This document shows positions 37,261-45,777 of a stretch of DNA of 64,000 nt, piece after piece. The notes below the pieces were generated by a model. That model was not told the DNA's origin. It searched no databases and was given only the letters and a program-made list of their open reading frames with translations. A program made the position numbers and the translations under genes. The DNA comes from Microbulbifer donghaiensis (GTDB taxonomy: Bacteria; Pseudomonadota; Gammaproteobacteria; Pseudomonadales; Cellvibrionaceae), in the NCBI RefSeq assembly GCF_900129095.1, contig NZ_FQVA01000001.1, forward strand, positions 2,183,615 through 2,247,614. The letters are read 5' to 3'. How positions within the stretch are numbered: the first letter of the stretch is position 1; the number at the start of each line of letters is the position of its first letter.

Positions 37261-37740
37261 TCATTAATTAATCGTGCCTGCTCCGTTTAATTTTTCTTAA
37301 TTAAATAACTTATACATTTCTTGTATAGGTAGTGTTTTGTATTGGTTGTTTTTATTAGTGGGGCCCGTTTTCTGTATAACTTAGAAAAAGACGGGTAAAT
37401 CAATGGCTTAGGGTCCTTGTGAAGCTGCAGACAACCACTTGGCCGGGGGCGGAGCAACCGCGGTAGAGGTCTGTGGACAGACGGGATAACTTTGGCCGCT
37501 GCACGCGAGGGAAGAAGTTATACCCGGTTCGTTAGGCGGCTGTTCCGGGATTTACCCCCGGTTTTGTCCACACGGGTGAGGAGCTACCTCTCAATTGTTG
37601 GCGCTTATGGGAGTTCGACGTGGATTAGCTGTGTGCAAACGGGCGTTTTGGATAAGTCTGTGCATAGCTGTGCGCAACTTTTGTGGTTTTTTCGTGGGTT
37701 GGCCTGTATTCGGGCGGGCTCATACCGCAACTGTGGAAGT
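37261..37740. other. Candidate oriC: AT-rich unwinding region and DnaA-box cluster upstream of mnmG
   Basis: The mnmG-bicupin gap is 705 bp with no gene. An AT-rich stretch at 37261-37380 is followed by DnaA-box-like 9-mers, each one mismatch from TTWTNCACA or its complement: TTGTCCACA 37564-37572, TGTGCAAAC 37632-37640, TTTGGATAA 37647-37655 and TGTGCATAG 37659-37667. Weaker ones are TGTGGACAG 37472-37480 and CGTGGATTA 37619-37627. A hand count gives G34/C43 for 37141-37320 and G158/C92 for 37321-37800, a sharp local switch. The order mnmG, AT-rich DUE, boxes mirrors E. coli oriC. No box is perfect, and the rpmH-dnaA gap is a competitor. Confidence 0.6.
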
Positions 37741-37845
37741 TTGTGCCGTGCTACAGGGGGAACCTTTGCTGCTTCAGAGGTATCGCAGTGTGGTGCTTTG
37801 CGCTTTTACACGGTGCTGTCGCAGGGAGCTAGCGGAGGTTTAATC

Positions 37846-38499
37846 ATGTTGAATATGAATTTTGCCGAGCGTGTGGTGGTGGATACACGCAGCATGCAGT
37901 GGCAGCCGAGCCCGATGGCGGGAGTGGAGCGCAAGCCGCTCGCCCGCGAAAGCGCCGAGTCCGGCCACGCGACCAGCATTGTGCGTTACGCCGCCGGCTC
38001 GCGTTTCGCTGCGCATCGACATCCGGGAGGGGAGGAGATCTTTGTCCTGGAGGGGGTGTTTTCAGACGAGAGCGGTGACTACCCGGCCGGGAGTTATATC
38101 CGCAATCCGCCGGGCAGCTCACACGCCCCTTATAGCCAGTCGGGCTGTACCCTGTTCGTCAAATTAGGGCAGTTTGCCGAGGGGGATACCGCGACGGTGC
38201 GTATCGTTACACTCAATGCGGCCTGGTTGCGCGGTCACGGTGGGCTCGAGGTGATGCCGTTGCACACTTTTCAAGGCGAACACACCGCGCTAGTGAGGTG
38301 GCCCAAGGGGGAGCGTTTCGCGCCTCACAGCCATTTCGGCGGGGAGGAGGTCCTGGTGTTGTCCGGGACTTTCATGGATGAATACGGCGAGTACCCCCGC
38401 TACTGTTGGCTGCGCAGCCCCCACCTGAGCCGTCACCACCCGTTCGTGAAAGACGAGACCCTGTTACTGGTGAAAACGGGGCATCTGCCAGCGCCGTAA
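37846..38499 (+). CDS. Bicupin protein, ChrR-like cupin
   Basis: A 217-residue protein made of two cupin repeats. Each has a metal-type motif: HRHPGGEEIFVLEG near residue 57 and HSHFGGEEVLVLSG near residue 163. Between them are matching DYPAGSYIRNPPGSSHAP and EYPRYCWLRSPHLSRHHP strands. This resembles the ChrR/anti-sigma cupin group, but the N-terminal zinc anti-sigma domain is absent, so no anti-sigma role should be assumed. It may bind metal or act as a dioxygenase-like sensor. The open frame extends far upstream, but GGAGGT at 37834 places the start at ATG 37846. It is the only plus-strand gene between antisense mnmG and mnmE. Confidence 0.85.
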   Translation: MLNMNFAERVVVDTRSMQWQPSPMAGVERKPLARESAESGHATSIVRYAAGSRFAAHRHPGGEEIFVLEGVFSDESGDYPAGSYIRNPPGSSHAPYSQSGCTLFVKLGQFAEGDTATVRIVTLNAAWLRGHGGLEVMPLHTFQGEHTALVRWPKGERFAPHSHFGGEEVLVLSGTFMDEYGEYPRYCWLRSPHLSRHHPFVKDETLLLVKTGHLPAP

Positions 38500-38538
38500 G
38501 TGTTGGTGCCGGTGATAGAGTCCGGCGCGCTGGATCTG

Positions 38539-39915
38539 TTATTTGCCGATACAGAAACTGCCAAAAATCTTGCCCAGCAATTCGTCGGCACTAACCGCGC
38601 CGGTGATCTCACCCAGCACCTGCTGCGCCCGGCGCAGGTCTTCCGCCAGCAGCTCACCGGCGCCGCTTTCGCGCAGCTGGCTGGCACCCTGTTCGATAAA
38701 TGCCCTGGCCCGGGCCAGCGCATCGAGATGGCGGCGGCGGGCACTGAAGTTGCCCTCGGCGGCGCCGCTGTAGCCCATGCACTGTTTCAGGTGCTCTTTC
38801 AGTGAGTCGAGGCCGGCGCCGGTTTTGGCGCTGATCGCGAGTACCGGCACACCATCAGTATGTGCCTGCAGGCCGGCACTGTATTCGGTGAGATCAATCT
38901 TGTTCAGTACCAGTGTCAGCTTTTCCGGATCCGGCAGCTGTGCGGTGAACTCCGGCCACACGGTTTCCGGGTCCAGGCTGGTCGCCTGTTCGGCATCGAC
39001 CAGCAGCAGTACCCGGTCGGCGTGGCGGATCTCTTCCCAGGCGCGCTCGATGCCGATCTGCTCGACGCGGTCGGGGGCGTCGCGCAGGCCGGCGGTATCG
39101 GCGAACTGCAGCGGCATGCCGTCGATATCAATATGTTCGCGCAGTATGTCCCGCGTGGTGCCGGCGATATCGGTGACGATGGCGGCATCGCGGCCGGCCA
39201 GTGCATTGAGCAGGCTGGACTTACCAGCGTTCGGGCGCCCGGCGATGGCGACCTGCATGCCCTCGCGCATGATGCTGCCCTGGCGCGCCTGGGCCTCGAT
39301 CGCTGTCAGTTGTGCCTGCAGTGATGCCAAATCCGCGGCAACCTTGCCATCGGCGAGATAATCGATTTCTTCTTCAGGAAAATCGATCGATGCTTCGACG
39401 TAAATACGTAGATGTGTCAGATTTTCGACCAAATCTTCGATTTTTTCGGAGAATATTCCTTGGAGTGATCGCATGGCATTGCGCGCGGCCTGGGTGCTAC
39501 CCGCGTCAATCAGGTCCGCGATGGCCTCTGCCTGGGCCAGATCGATCTTGTCGTTGAGGAATGCGCGCTCGGAAAACTCCCCCGGCCGCGCCTGGCGGGC
39601 GCCGGATTCGATCGCCGCATGCAGCAGCTGATCCAGAATGACCGGGCCGCCATGCCCTTGCAGCTCGACGACATCTTCGCCGGTAAACGAGTTGGGGCCC
39701 GGAAAGAACAGGGCGATACCCTGGTCGATCAGCTGGTCGCCGTAAGAGAAATTGCGGTAGTGGGCGTGGCGGGGTTGCAGTGGGCGCTCACCGCAGAGTC
39801 GATGCGCTATTTCCAGGGCGCGCGGGCCCGATAAGCGGATAACGCCGATGCCTCCGCGTCCCGGCGCGGTGGCGACGGCGGCGATGGTATCGCGGTTCAG
39901 GCTTTGTTGGGTCAT
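38539..39915 (-). CDS. mnmE: tRNA modification GTPase MnmE (TrmE)
   Basis: GTPase partner of MnmG in U34 modification, 458 residues. The N-terminal formyl-THF-binding domain starts [21 protein letters not shown]. The G domain carries the P-loop [14 protein letters not shown] near residue 225, DIAGTTRD and the DTAGLRD G3 box. The protein ends in the conserved FCIGK, containing the catalytic C-terminal Cys. The frame is open further upstream, but ATG 39915 gives the proper start. It lies downstream of yidC on the same strand, separated by a GC-rich hairpin. Confidence 0.97.
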   Translation of the reverse strand: MTQQSLNRDTIAAVATAPGRGGIGVIRLSGPRALEIAHRLCGERPLQPRHAHYRNFSYGDQLIDQGIALFFPGPNSFTGEDVVELQGHGGPVILDQLLHAAIESGARQARPGEFSERAFLNDKIDLAQAEAIADLIDAGSTQAARNAMRSLQGIFSEKIEDLVENLTHLRIYVEASIDFPEEEIDYLADGKVAADLASLQAQLTAIEAQARQGSIMREGMQVAIAGRPNAGKSSLLNALAGRDAAIVTDIAGTTRDILREHIDIDGMPLQFADTAGLRDAPDRVEQIGIERAWEEIRHADRVLLLVDAEQATSLDPETVWPEFTAQLPDPEKLTLVLNKIDLTEYSAGLQAHTDGVPVLAISAKTGAGLDSLKEHLKQCMGYSGAAEGNFSARRRHLDALARARAFIEQGASQLRESGAGELLAEDLRRAQQVLGEITGAVSADELLGKIFGSFCIGK

Positions 39916-39941
39916 TGGCTGAGTGTACTCGACAGAATGCA

Positions 39942-39964
39942 AAGGGGCCGCAAATGCGGCCCCT
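39942..39964 (-). terminator. GC-rich hairpin between yidC and mnmE
   Basis: AGGGGCCGC (39942-39950) pairs with GCGGCCCCT (around 39955-39963) across a 4-nt loop. On the minus strand only a short TTT follows, so it may be a weak terminator or attenuator reducing read-through from yidC into mnmE. Confidence 0.45.
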
Positions 39965-39998
39965 CGGTAATGTGAAATGCCTGGCAGGCTGGTCAGTG

Positions 39999-41660
39999 TC
40001 AGACCTTGCCGGCCTCGACCTGCTTGTTGATATACCAGGTCTGGGCGATGGTGATCAGGTTGTTGGCGATCCAGTAGAGCACCAGGCCGGCCGGGAACCA
40101 CAGGAAGAAGAAGGTCATCATGACCGGCATCAGTTGCATGATGCGCGCCTGGGTCGGGTCGGTGGGCTGCGGGTTCAGCTTCTGCATGAACCACATGGAG
40201 GCACCCATCAGTACCGGCAGGATAAAGTAGGGGTCCTTGGCTGACAGGTCGTGAATCCACAGGATCCAGGGCGCGTGGCGCAGCTCGACAGTTTCGGTCA
40301 GCATCCAGTAGAGCGCGATAAACACCGGCATCTGCAACAGGATCGGCAGGCAGCCACCCATCGGGTTGATCTTCTCGCGGCGGTAGAGCTTCATCGTCTC
40401 TTCCGCCAGCTTCTGCCGGTTGTCCTTGTACTGCTCCTGCAGCTTCTTCATCTGCGGCGCGAACTTGCGCATGCGCGCCATGGACTTAGTGCCGGCCGCG
40501 GACAGCGGGAACAGCAGCGCCTTGATGAAGACGGTCAGCAGGATAATGGCCCAGCCCCAGTTGCTGACGATGTGCTCCTGGATAAAGTGCAGCACGCGGA
40601 ACAGCGGCTTGGCGATCCACCAGAGCCAGCCGTAATCGACGGTCAGGTCCAGGTAGGGTGAGATTTCTTCGAGGCGGTAGACGTCTTTCGGGCCCGCGTA
40701 GAAGGCGGCGTCGAGTTCGCCCTGGGTGCCCGCGGCAATCTGCACCTGCGGTGAGGTGAAGCCCATACGGAAGAGGCCGTTGGACAGCTGCTTCAGTTCA
40801 AAGGTGTTGCGGACATTCTGCGGCGGTACCCAGGCACTGAGGAAATAGTGCTGGACCATGGCGACCCAGCCACCCTCGACGGAGGTGCGGGTGGGACTTT
40901 CGGCAATTTCCTCGAAGTCCCGTTTGAAGTAGTTTTCTTCGCTGGTGTGCAGGGCCGCACCGAGGAAGGGCGAGACGCCGATGCCGGCATCCACCGGTGG
41001 TTCGCGATCATCGCGCTTGATCTGGCCAAACAGCGCGGCGGACCAGGTTGTATCGCTGGTGTTGTCCACCAGGTAAGAGACACCGATCAGGTAGTCGCCC
41101 CGATTGAAGGTAAATCGCTTGGTGATGTTGGCGCCCTGCTGCTTCAGGGTGAGGTCGATGACCAGGGCATCCTGGCCCTCGCTGAGCGCGTACTTGGTTT
41201 TTTCGGCGCTAAACAGCGGGCGGCCGGCCGCACTGTCGGTGCCATTGCGGCCGATCAGGCCACTCTGGGCGATATAGGTGTGGTCGCGGGTCTGATTCAG
41301 CAGGATCAGCGGGCGGTCCGGAGTGTGCAACTCCTCCTCGTACTTGCGCAGTGCGACCTTGACGATATCGCCACCGCGGGGATCGATCAGCAGGTCGAAG
41401 ACGTCGGTGGTGACGCTGATCAGCTTGCGCTCGCCGGTGCCGGTGTCTTCGCTAGCTTCGGCCTGGGTCTGCAGCTGGGGGACATCGCTGTCGCCGGTCT
41501 CCGAGCGGGGCGCGGTCGCGGGGCCCTGGCTGTCTGTGCGCACGACGGTTTCCCGATCAAGCGCCGGCGTGTGCTGCTCTTTGAATTCGTTCCACTGAAA
41601 TATCAGTGCCAGAACAACTGCGGCGATTCCGCCAAGCAGCGTATAGCGTTGCCAATCCAT
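39999..41660 (-). CDS. yidC: Membrane protein insertase YidC
   Basis: Inner-membrane insertase/chaperone for membrane proteins, including the F0 c subunit encoded 9 kb away. It has 553 residues. An N-terminal signal-anchor helix (residues 7-22) is followed by a linker and a large periplasmic domain (about 65-340). The conserved five-helix core is at 350-540, with [19 protein letters not shown] near residue 388 and [20 protein letters not shown] near 430. It lies 4 bp after yidD in the rpmH-rnpA-yidD-yidC-mnmE string. Confidence 0.97.
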   Translation of the reverse strand: MDWQRYTLLGGIAAVVLALIFQWNEFKEQHTPALDRETVVRTDSQGPATAPRSETGDSDVPQLQTQAEASEDTGTGERKLISVTTDVFDLLIDPRGGDIVKVALRKYEEELHTPDRPLILLNQTRDHTYIAQSGLIGRNGTDSAAGRPLFSAEKTKYALSEGQDALVIDLTLKQQGANITKRFTFNRGDYLIGVSYLVDNTSDTTWSAALFGQIKRDDREPPVDAGIGVSPFLGAALHTSEENYFKRDFEEIAESPTRTSVEGGWVAMVQHYFLSAWVPPQNVRNTFELKQLSNGLFRMGFTSPQVQIAAGTQGELDAAFYAGPKDVYRLEEISPYLDLTVDYGWLWWIAKPLFRVLHFIQEHIVSNWGWAIILLTVFIKALLFPLSAAGTKSMARMRKFAPQMKKLQEQYKDNRQKLAEETMKLYRREKINPMGGCLPILLQMPVFIALYWMLTETVELRHAPWILWIHDLSAKDPYFILPVLMGASMWFMQKLNPQPTDPTQARIMQLMPVMMTFFFLWFPAGLVLYWIANNLITIAQTWYINKQVEAGKV

Positions 41661-41664
41661 CTTG

Positions 41665-41904
41665 TTACCTAGAAAGAGTGTTCTTTTGTCGGGCGGGGGG
41701 AACCGGATCCATGCCGCCGGGATGCCAGGGGTGGCATTTTATAAGGCGGCGCCCGGTTAAATAACCCCCTTTTAGGAATCCGTGGGTTTTAAATGCCTCT
41801 TCCGCATAATGCGAACAGGTCGGGTAGAAACGGCACTGGTTACCGACCCAGGGGCTGGCCAGGTAGCGGTAGACGTGGATAAATTTGATCGCCAGCCAGT
41901 TCAC
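41665..41904 (-). CDS. yidD: Membrane protein insertion efficiency factor YidD
   Basis: A small 79-residue membrane-associated protein that assists YidC-dependent insertion. The family core is YRYLASPWVGNQCRFYPTCS followed by HYAEEAFKTHG and RLIKCHPWHPGG, with three conserved cysteines. An upstream ATG at 41961 is in frame, but the family start is GTG at 41904, overlapping the rnpA stop as GTGA and implying translational coupling. Confidence 0.95.
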   Translation of the reverse strand: MNWLAIKFIHVYRYLASPWVGNQCRFYPTCSHYAEEAFKTHGFLKGGYLTGRRLIKCHPWHPGGMDPVPPARQKNTLSR

Positions 41905-42299
41905 TGTTTCTGCTTCGCCGTGCTTGCCGATTGCTCCGCGCGATTCGCCAGCTTGCGCCACAGTTTGTTCATCAGTTTCGCCAGGGCGGCCTTATCCAGC
42001 GCGGCGACGCCGGGGCGTGCCAGGAGGACGGCATCGACGGCGGGCAATTCGTGCTGACGCAGGCGGAAGGTTTCGCGGGCAATGCGCTTTATGCGATTGC
42101 GGTCGCTGGCGTTGCGAACGTGTTTCTTGGCGATGACCAGACCCAGGCGCGGGTGGCCGAGATCGTTGTGGCGGGCGAGAATCAGGAGGTTGGGGTGCGC
42201 GGCGCGTATCTGGTTGTCATTGAAGACTGCACGATACTGCGCCGCGTTGAGCAGGCGCAGCGGCTTGGCAAATCCGAAGTCGCTGCGCTCCTGTTGCAT
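41901..42299 (-). CDS. rnpA: Ribonuclease P protein component
   Basis: Protein subunit of RNase P, which removes tRNA 5' leaders. It has 132 residues. LRLLNAAQYRAVF is the N-terminal RNA-binding strand, and the RNR motif lies in KKHVRNASDRNRIKRIARE. A basic, low-complexity tail ends the protein. No Shine-Dalgarno precedes the ATG (the leader reads CCCTCCTT), and a hairpin occupies the 31-bp gap to rpmH, so initiation may depend on coupling. Confidence 0.96.
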   Translation of the reverse strand: MQQERSDFGFAKPLRLLNAAQYRAVFNDNQIRAAHPNLLILARHNDLGHPRLGLVIAKKHVRNASDRNRIKRIARETFRLRQHELPAVDAVLLARPGVAALDKAALAKLMNKLWRKLANRAEQSASTAKQKQ

Positions 42300-42330
42300 A
42301 TATAAGGAGGGTGTCCCCGATAGGGGGACC

Positions 42331-42465
42331 TTATGCAGACAGTACTTTGCGACCTTTGGCGCGGCGACGAGCCAGGATCTTACGGCCGTTTTTGGTTGCC
42401 ATGCGGGCGCGGAAACCGTGAGTGCGGCTGCGCTTCAAGTTGCTGGGTTGAAATGTGCGTTTCAT
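42331..42465 (-). CDS. rpmH: 50S ribosomal protein L34
   Basis: A 44-residue, very basic L34: it begins [18 protein letters not shown] and ends [15 protein letters not shown], nearly identical to the enterobacterial protein. The ATG at 42465 follows an AGGTAG site. It heads the minus-strand rpmH-rnpA-yidD-yidC-mnmE cluster and is divergent from dnaA across 529 bp. Confidence 0.97.
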   Translation of the reverse strand: MKRTFQPSNLKRSRTHGFRARMATKNGRKILARRRAKGRKVLSA

Positions 42466-42739
42466 TGTCTTGCTACCTGAGACTATGTATTCAGAAATTC
42501 GTGGGCTTTTCCCCTGCGGGGTTCCGGCCCGGCCGCGGCCTGGACTCCGATACCGGCACGGGTCCGGTGCAGACGGAGCAATGCGCTGCGAGGCGGCGGA
42601 TTGTATAGAAAGGCACCAGTGAAATCAACGCGCGGATCGCGGAAAATTTGCCCATCGCGGCACCTTTCATCGGGTAATTTTAGCCGCCGATTGGCCAAGT
42701 TATTGAGCGCACAAGAGTATTGCGGACTGCCCACCGATT

Positions 42740-42880
42740 GATACCAAGATATACACAGATTGCTGTGGATAACTAACCGCTAACCTCTTATCTATCTGGT
42801 TAATAAGTGTGCAAGTGGTTGAAAGTTAGGGACTTTTTACTGCTGTATTTTCAACAATGGTCGCGTTTCTTGTGGATAAC
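42740..42880. promoter_or_regulatory. DnaA boxes in the rpmH-dnaA gap (dnaA autoregulation or origin)
   Basis: Two perfect TGTGGATAA boxes (42764-42772 and 42871-42879) plus a near match, ATATACACA (42749-42757), lie in the 529-bp non-coding gap. The surrounding 42780-42870 is AT-rich. Pseudomonas origins lie in this same gap, and DnaA boxes here also commonly repress dnaA. My hand count of G and C over the gap shows no consistent skew switch, unlike the mnmG side. The rest of the gap (42466-42740) shows nothing recognisable. Confidence 0.7.
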
Positions 42881-42994
42881 ATGGCGGCGGAAAGGTATAC
42901 TCCCCGGATCTTATAGGCGGCTCCGGCGCAGGTCTGTGTCTCGTATTTTTGTCGTCCATTTCCGAGTTTAGTTTTTGGGGTTTTGGGGGGTTTC

Positions 42995-44512
42995 TTGTCT
43001 GAATCCGTTTGGAAGCAGTGTGCCACCTGTTTGCAGGATGAGCTGCCGTCGCAGCAGTTCAATACCTGGATCAGGCCGCTGCGTGTCAGCCCGGCGAGTG
43101 CCGAGGGGGAGTTGCGCCTGCTGGCGCCGAACCGCTTTGTGCTGGACTGGGTTGGGGACAAGTTTCTCAACCGTATCCTGGAGCTGGTCCATCAGTTTGC
43201 CGGCGAACAGCCGTTGCAGGTCGTGCTGGATATTACCGAGCGGCGCCCCGCACGTTTCCAACGCAGTCGCGCAGCGACCGAGGTGGCGCAGCCCGCAGTA
43301 AGTCCTAAGCCCGCGGCGCGCGGCAGTTTTGGTGGGGCGGGCGTAGCGGCGCACCCTGCGGCGGCGGAGGAGGCGAAGGCCGAACAGATCACCAGTGGTG
43401 AGCTGGCGCTGACCGATCTGCGCGCGCCACCGCCCCCGCGGCCGTTGGTCGAACCGTCGCGCAACGTGGAGGTCGAGGGTGCCATCAAGCACGGCAGCTC
43501 CCTGAACCGCAACTTCACCTTTAAATCCTTCGTAGAGGGCAAGTCCAACCAGTTGGGTCTGGCGGCGGCACAGCAGATTGCCGACAACCCCGGTGGCGCT
43601 TACAACCCCCTCTTTATTTACGGCGGTGTCGGCCTGGGCAAGACGCATTTGATGCACGCAGTGGGCAACGCGCTGCTGGAGCGCAATCCGAACGCAAAGG
43701 TCGTCTATCTGCACTCCGAACGCTTCGTCGCGGATATGGTGAAGGCGTTACAGTTGAATGCCATCAGCGATTTCAAGCGCTACTACCGCTCTGTCGATGC
43801 GCTGCTGATCGACGATATCCAGTTTTTTGCCGGGAAGGAGCGCTCCCAGGAAGAGTTCTTCCACACCTTCAACGCGCTGCTCGAGGGCGGCCAGCAGATC
43901 ATCCTTACCTGCGACCGCTACCCGAAAGAGATCGACGGCCTCGAGGAGCGTCTGAAGTCGCGCTTCGGCTGGGGGCTGACGGTGGCGGTGGAGCCGCCGG
44001 AGCTGGAAACGCGCGTTGCCATATTAATGAAGAAGGCGGAGCAGGTCGGTGTCGATCTGCCGCACGACTCCGCCTTCTTTATCGCCCAGCGGATTCGCTC
44101 CAATGTGCGCGAGCTAGAGGGCGCGCTGCGCCGGGTTATCGCGAACGCGCAATTTACCGGTCGCCCGATCGACGATCTGCTGGTGCGCGAGGCGCTGAAG
44201 GACCTGCTCGCGCTGCAGGATCGCCTGGTCAGCGTGGACAATATCCAGCGGGTGGTGGCGGAGTATTACAAGATCAAGGTTGCGGACCTGCTCTCCAAGC
44301 GCCGCAGCCGCTCGGTGGCGCGGCCGCGCCAGGTTGCCATGTCACTGGCCAAGGAGCTGACCAATCACAGTCTGCCGGAAATCGGCGACGCATTTGGCGG
44401 GCGCGATCACACCACTGTGCTGCACGCCTGCCGTAAAATTCGCGAACTGCAGGAGTCTGATGCGGATATCCGCGAGGACGTGAAGCTGTTGACGCGATCG
44501 TTGACCACCTAA
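42995..44512 (+). CDS. dnaA: Chromosomal replication initiator protein DnaA
   Basis: AAA+ initiator that melts oriC, 505 residues. The N-terminal domain I begins [20 protein letters not shown], aligning with E. coli. A variable linker spans about 90-165. Walker A is [10 protein letters not shown] near residue 210, Walker B is ALLIDDIQF near 268, and the domain IV DNA-binding signature [15 protein letters not shown] is near 468. The start is TTG at 42995, four bases after a G6 run; an earlier in-frame TTG at 42983 lacks this support. An unusual G4T4G6 tract precedes the start. Confidence 0.97.
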   Translation: MSESVWKQCATCLQDELPSQQFNTWIRPLRVSPASAEGELRLLAPNRFVLDWVGDKFLNRILELVHQFAGEQPLQVVLDITERRPARFQRSRAATEVAQPAVSPKPAARGSFGGAGVAAHPAAAEEAKAEQITSGELALTDLRAPPPPRPLVEPSRNVEVEGAIKHGSSLNRNFTFKSFVEGKSNQLGLAAAQQIADNPGGAYNPLFIYGGVGLGKTHLMHAVGNALLERNPNAKVVYLHSERFVADMVKALQLNAISDFKRYYRSVDALLIDDIQFFAGKERSQEEFFHTFNALLEGGQQIILTCDRYPKEIDGLEERLKSRFGWGLTVAVEPPELETRVAILMKKAEQVGVDLPHDSAFFIAQRIRSNVRELEGALRRVIANAQFTGRPIDDLLVREALKDLLALQDRLVSVDNIQRVVAEYYKIKVADLLSKRRSRSVARPRQVAMSLAKELTNHSLPEIGDAFGGRDHTTVLHACRKIRELQESDADIREDVKLLTRSLTT

Positions 44513-44551
44513 TCGAATTCGAATAACGGACAATACAAGGCGAAACAACCG

Positions 44552-45658
44552 ATGAAATTCAATGTAAGCCGGGACGCCCTCCTCAAGCCGCTGCAGCTGG
44601 TCGCCGGCGTGGTCGAAAAACGCCAGACACTGCCGGTGCTGGCCAATGTATTGATGCAGCTGCAGGGGCAGGAACTGTCGCTGACCGGTACTGACCTGGA
44701 GGTCGAGATCGTCGGTCGCCTGCCGGTCGACGGCGTTGAAATGGAAGGAGAGGTCACGGTACCGGCGCGCAAGCTGCTGGATATCTGCCGCTCGCTGCCG
44801 GACGGCGCCGAGCTGAAATTTGAGCGCGACGGTGAACGCTTGGTACTGCGCAGCGGCCGCAGCCGTTTTCAGCTGTCCACGTTGCCGGCGGCGGACTTCC
44901 CGAATCAGGAAGAGACCAGCGCGCAGACTCGTTTCGCAATTTCCCAGCGCGAGATTCGCCGCCTGATCGAGGCCACCAGCTTTGCGATGGCGCAACAGGA
45001 CGTGCGCTACTACCTGAACGGCTTGTTGCTGGAGTGTCGCCCGCAGCAGCTGCGTGCGGTGGCGACCGACGGGCACCGCCTGGCGCTGTGCGATCGCGAC
45101 GCGCCGGGCCTGAATGTCGAGGCGCCGATTCAGGCGATTGTGCCGCGCAAGGGCGTGCTCGAGCTCGGGCGCCTGCTGGACGACACCGATGCACAGGCGG
45201 AAGTGGTGCTCGGCAACAACCATATCCGCGTGAATAGCGGCCCGTTCACGTTCACCTCCAAGCTGGTGGATGGCAAGTTCCCGGATTATGAGCGCGTGTT
45301 GCCGCGTGCCACCGGCAATGAAATCTACGCCGATCGGCAGGCTTTGCGCCAGGCGTTTTCCCGCGCCGCGATCCTGTCGAATGAGAAGTACCGGGGTGTG
45401 CGGCTGCAGGTATCCGAAGGGTTGTTGCAGATTGTCGCCAACAACCCCGAGCAGGAAGAGGCGGAGGAGCAGTTGGTGGTCGACTATGTCGGTGAACCGC
45501 TGGAGATTGGCTTCAACGTCTCCTATCTACTGGACGTGACCGGCGCAATTCACAGTGAGCAGATCCGTATCGGCCTCGCGGACGCCAACAGCAGCGCGCT
45601 GTTGCAGCAGCCGGAAGAGGGCGATGCCGTCTACGTGATTATGCCGATGCGGCTGTGA
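44552..45658 (+). CDS. dnaN: DNA polymerase III beta sliding clamp
   Basis: Ring-shaped processivity clamp, 368 residues in three repeated domains. It starts MKFNVSRDALLKPLQLVAGV. ATDGHRLALCDRD is the conserved segment of domain II, and it ends YVIMPMRL, the typical clamp C-terminus. It lies 39 bp after dnaA on the same strand and is followed by a strong terminator, so recF has its own promoter or depends on read-through. Confidence 0.98.
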   Translation: MKFNVSRDALLKPLQLVAGVVEKRQTLPVLANVLMQLQGQELSLTGTDLEVEIVGRLPVDGVEMEGEVTVPARKLLDICRSLPDGAELKFERDGERLVLRSGRSRFQLSTLPAADFPNQEETSAQTRFAISQREIRRLIEATSFAMAQQDVRYYLNGLLLECRPQQLRAVATDGHRLALCDRDAPGLNVEAPIQAIVPRKGVLELGRLLDDTDAQAEVVLGNNHIRVNSGPFTFTSKLVDGKFPDYERVLPRATGNEIYADRQALRQAFSRAAILSNEKYRGVRLQVSEGLLQIVANNPEQEEAEEQLVVDYVGEPLEIGFNVSYLLDVTGAIHSEQIRIGLADANSSALLQQPEEGDAVYVIMPMRL

Positions 45659-45690
45659 TCACCATCTGTGCTGATCGTTAACTTCTGCAA

Positions 45691-45727
45691 AAGAGCCGCC
45701 ATATTTCCGAATATGGCGGTCTTTTTA
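45691..45727 (+). terminator. Rho-independent terminator after dnaN
   Basis: A 10-bp stem, CCGCCATATT (45696-45705) with AATATGGCGG (45710-45719), loop TCCG, then CTTTTT. This splits the dnaA-dnaN transcript from recF-gyrB. Confidence 0.9.
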
Positions 45728-45777
45728 TATGGGCGCGGCGGTCTGTTCGACGCGCATGCTGCTGCGGGGTTTAATTC

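Noticed and set aside
37492-37845. N-terminal extension of the bicupin gene across the DnaA-box region
   Set aside because: No RBS at the upstream start, no family similarity, and a strong GGAGGT precedes the internal ATG at 37846.
42600-43700. Minus-strand open frames over the start of dnaA
   Set aside because: Compositional shadows of dnaA; no start signals or recognisable domains.
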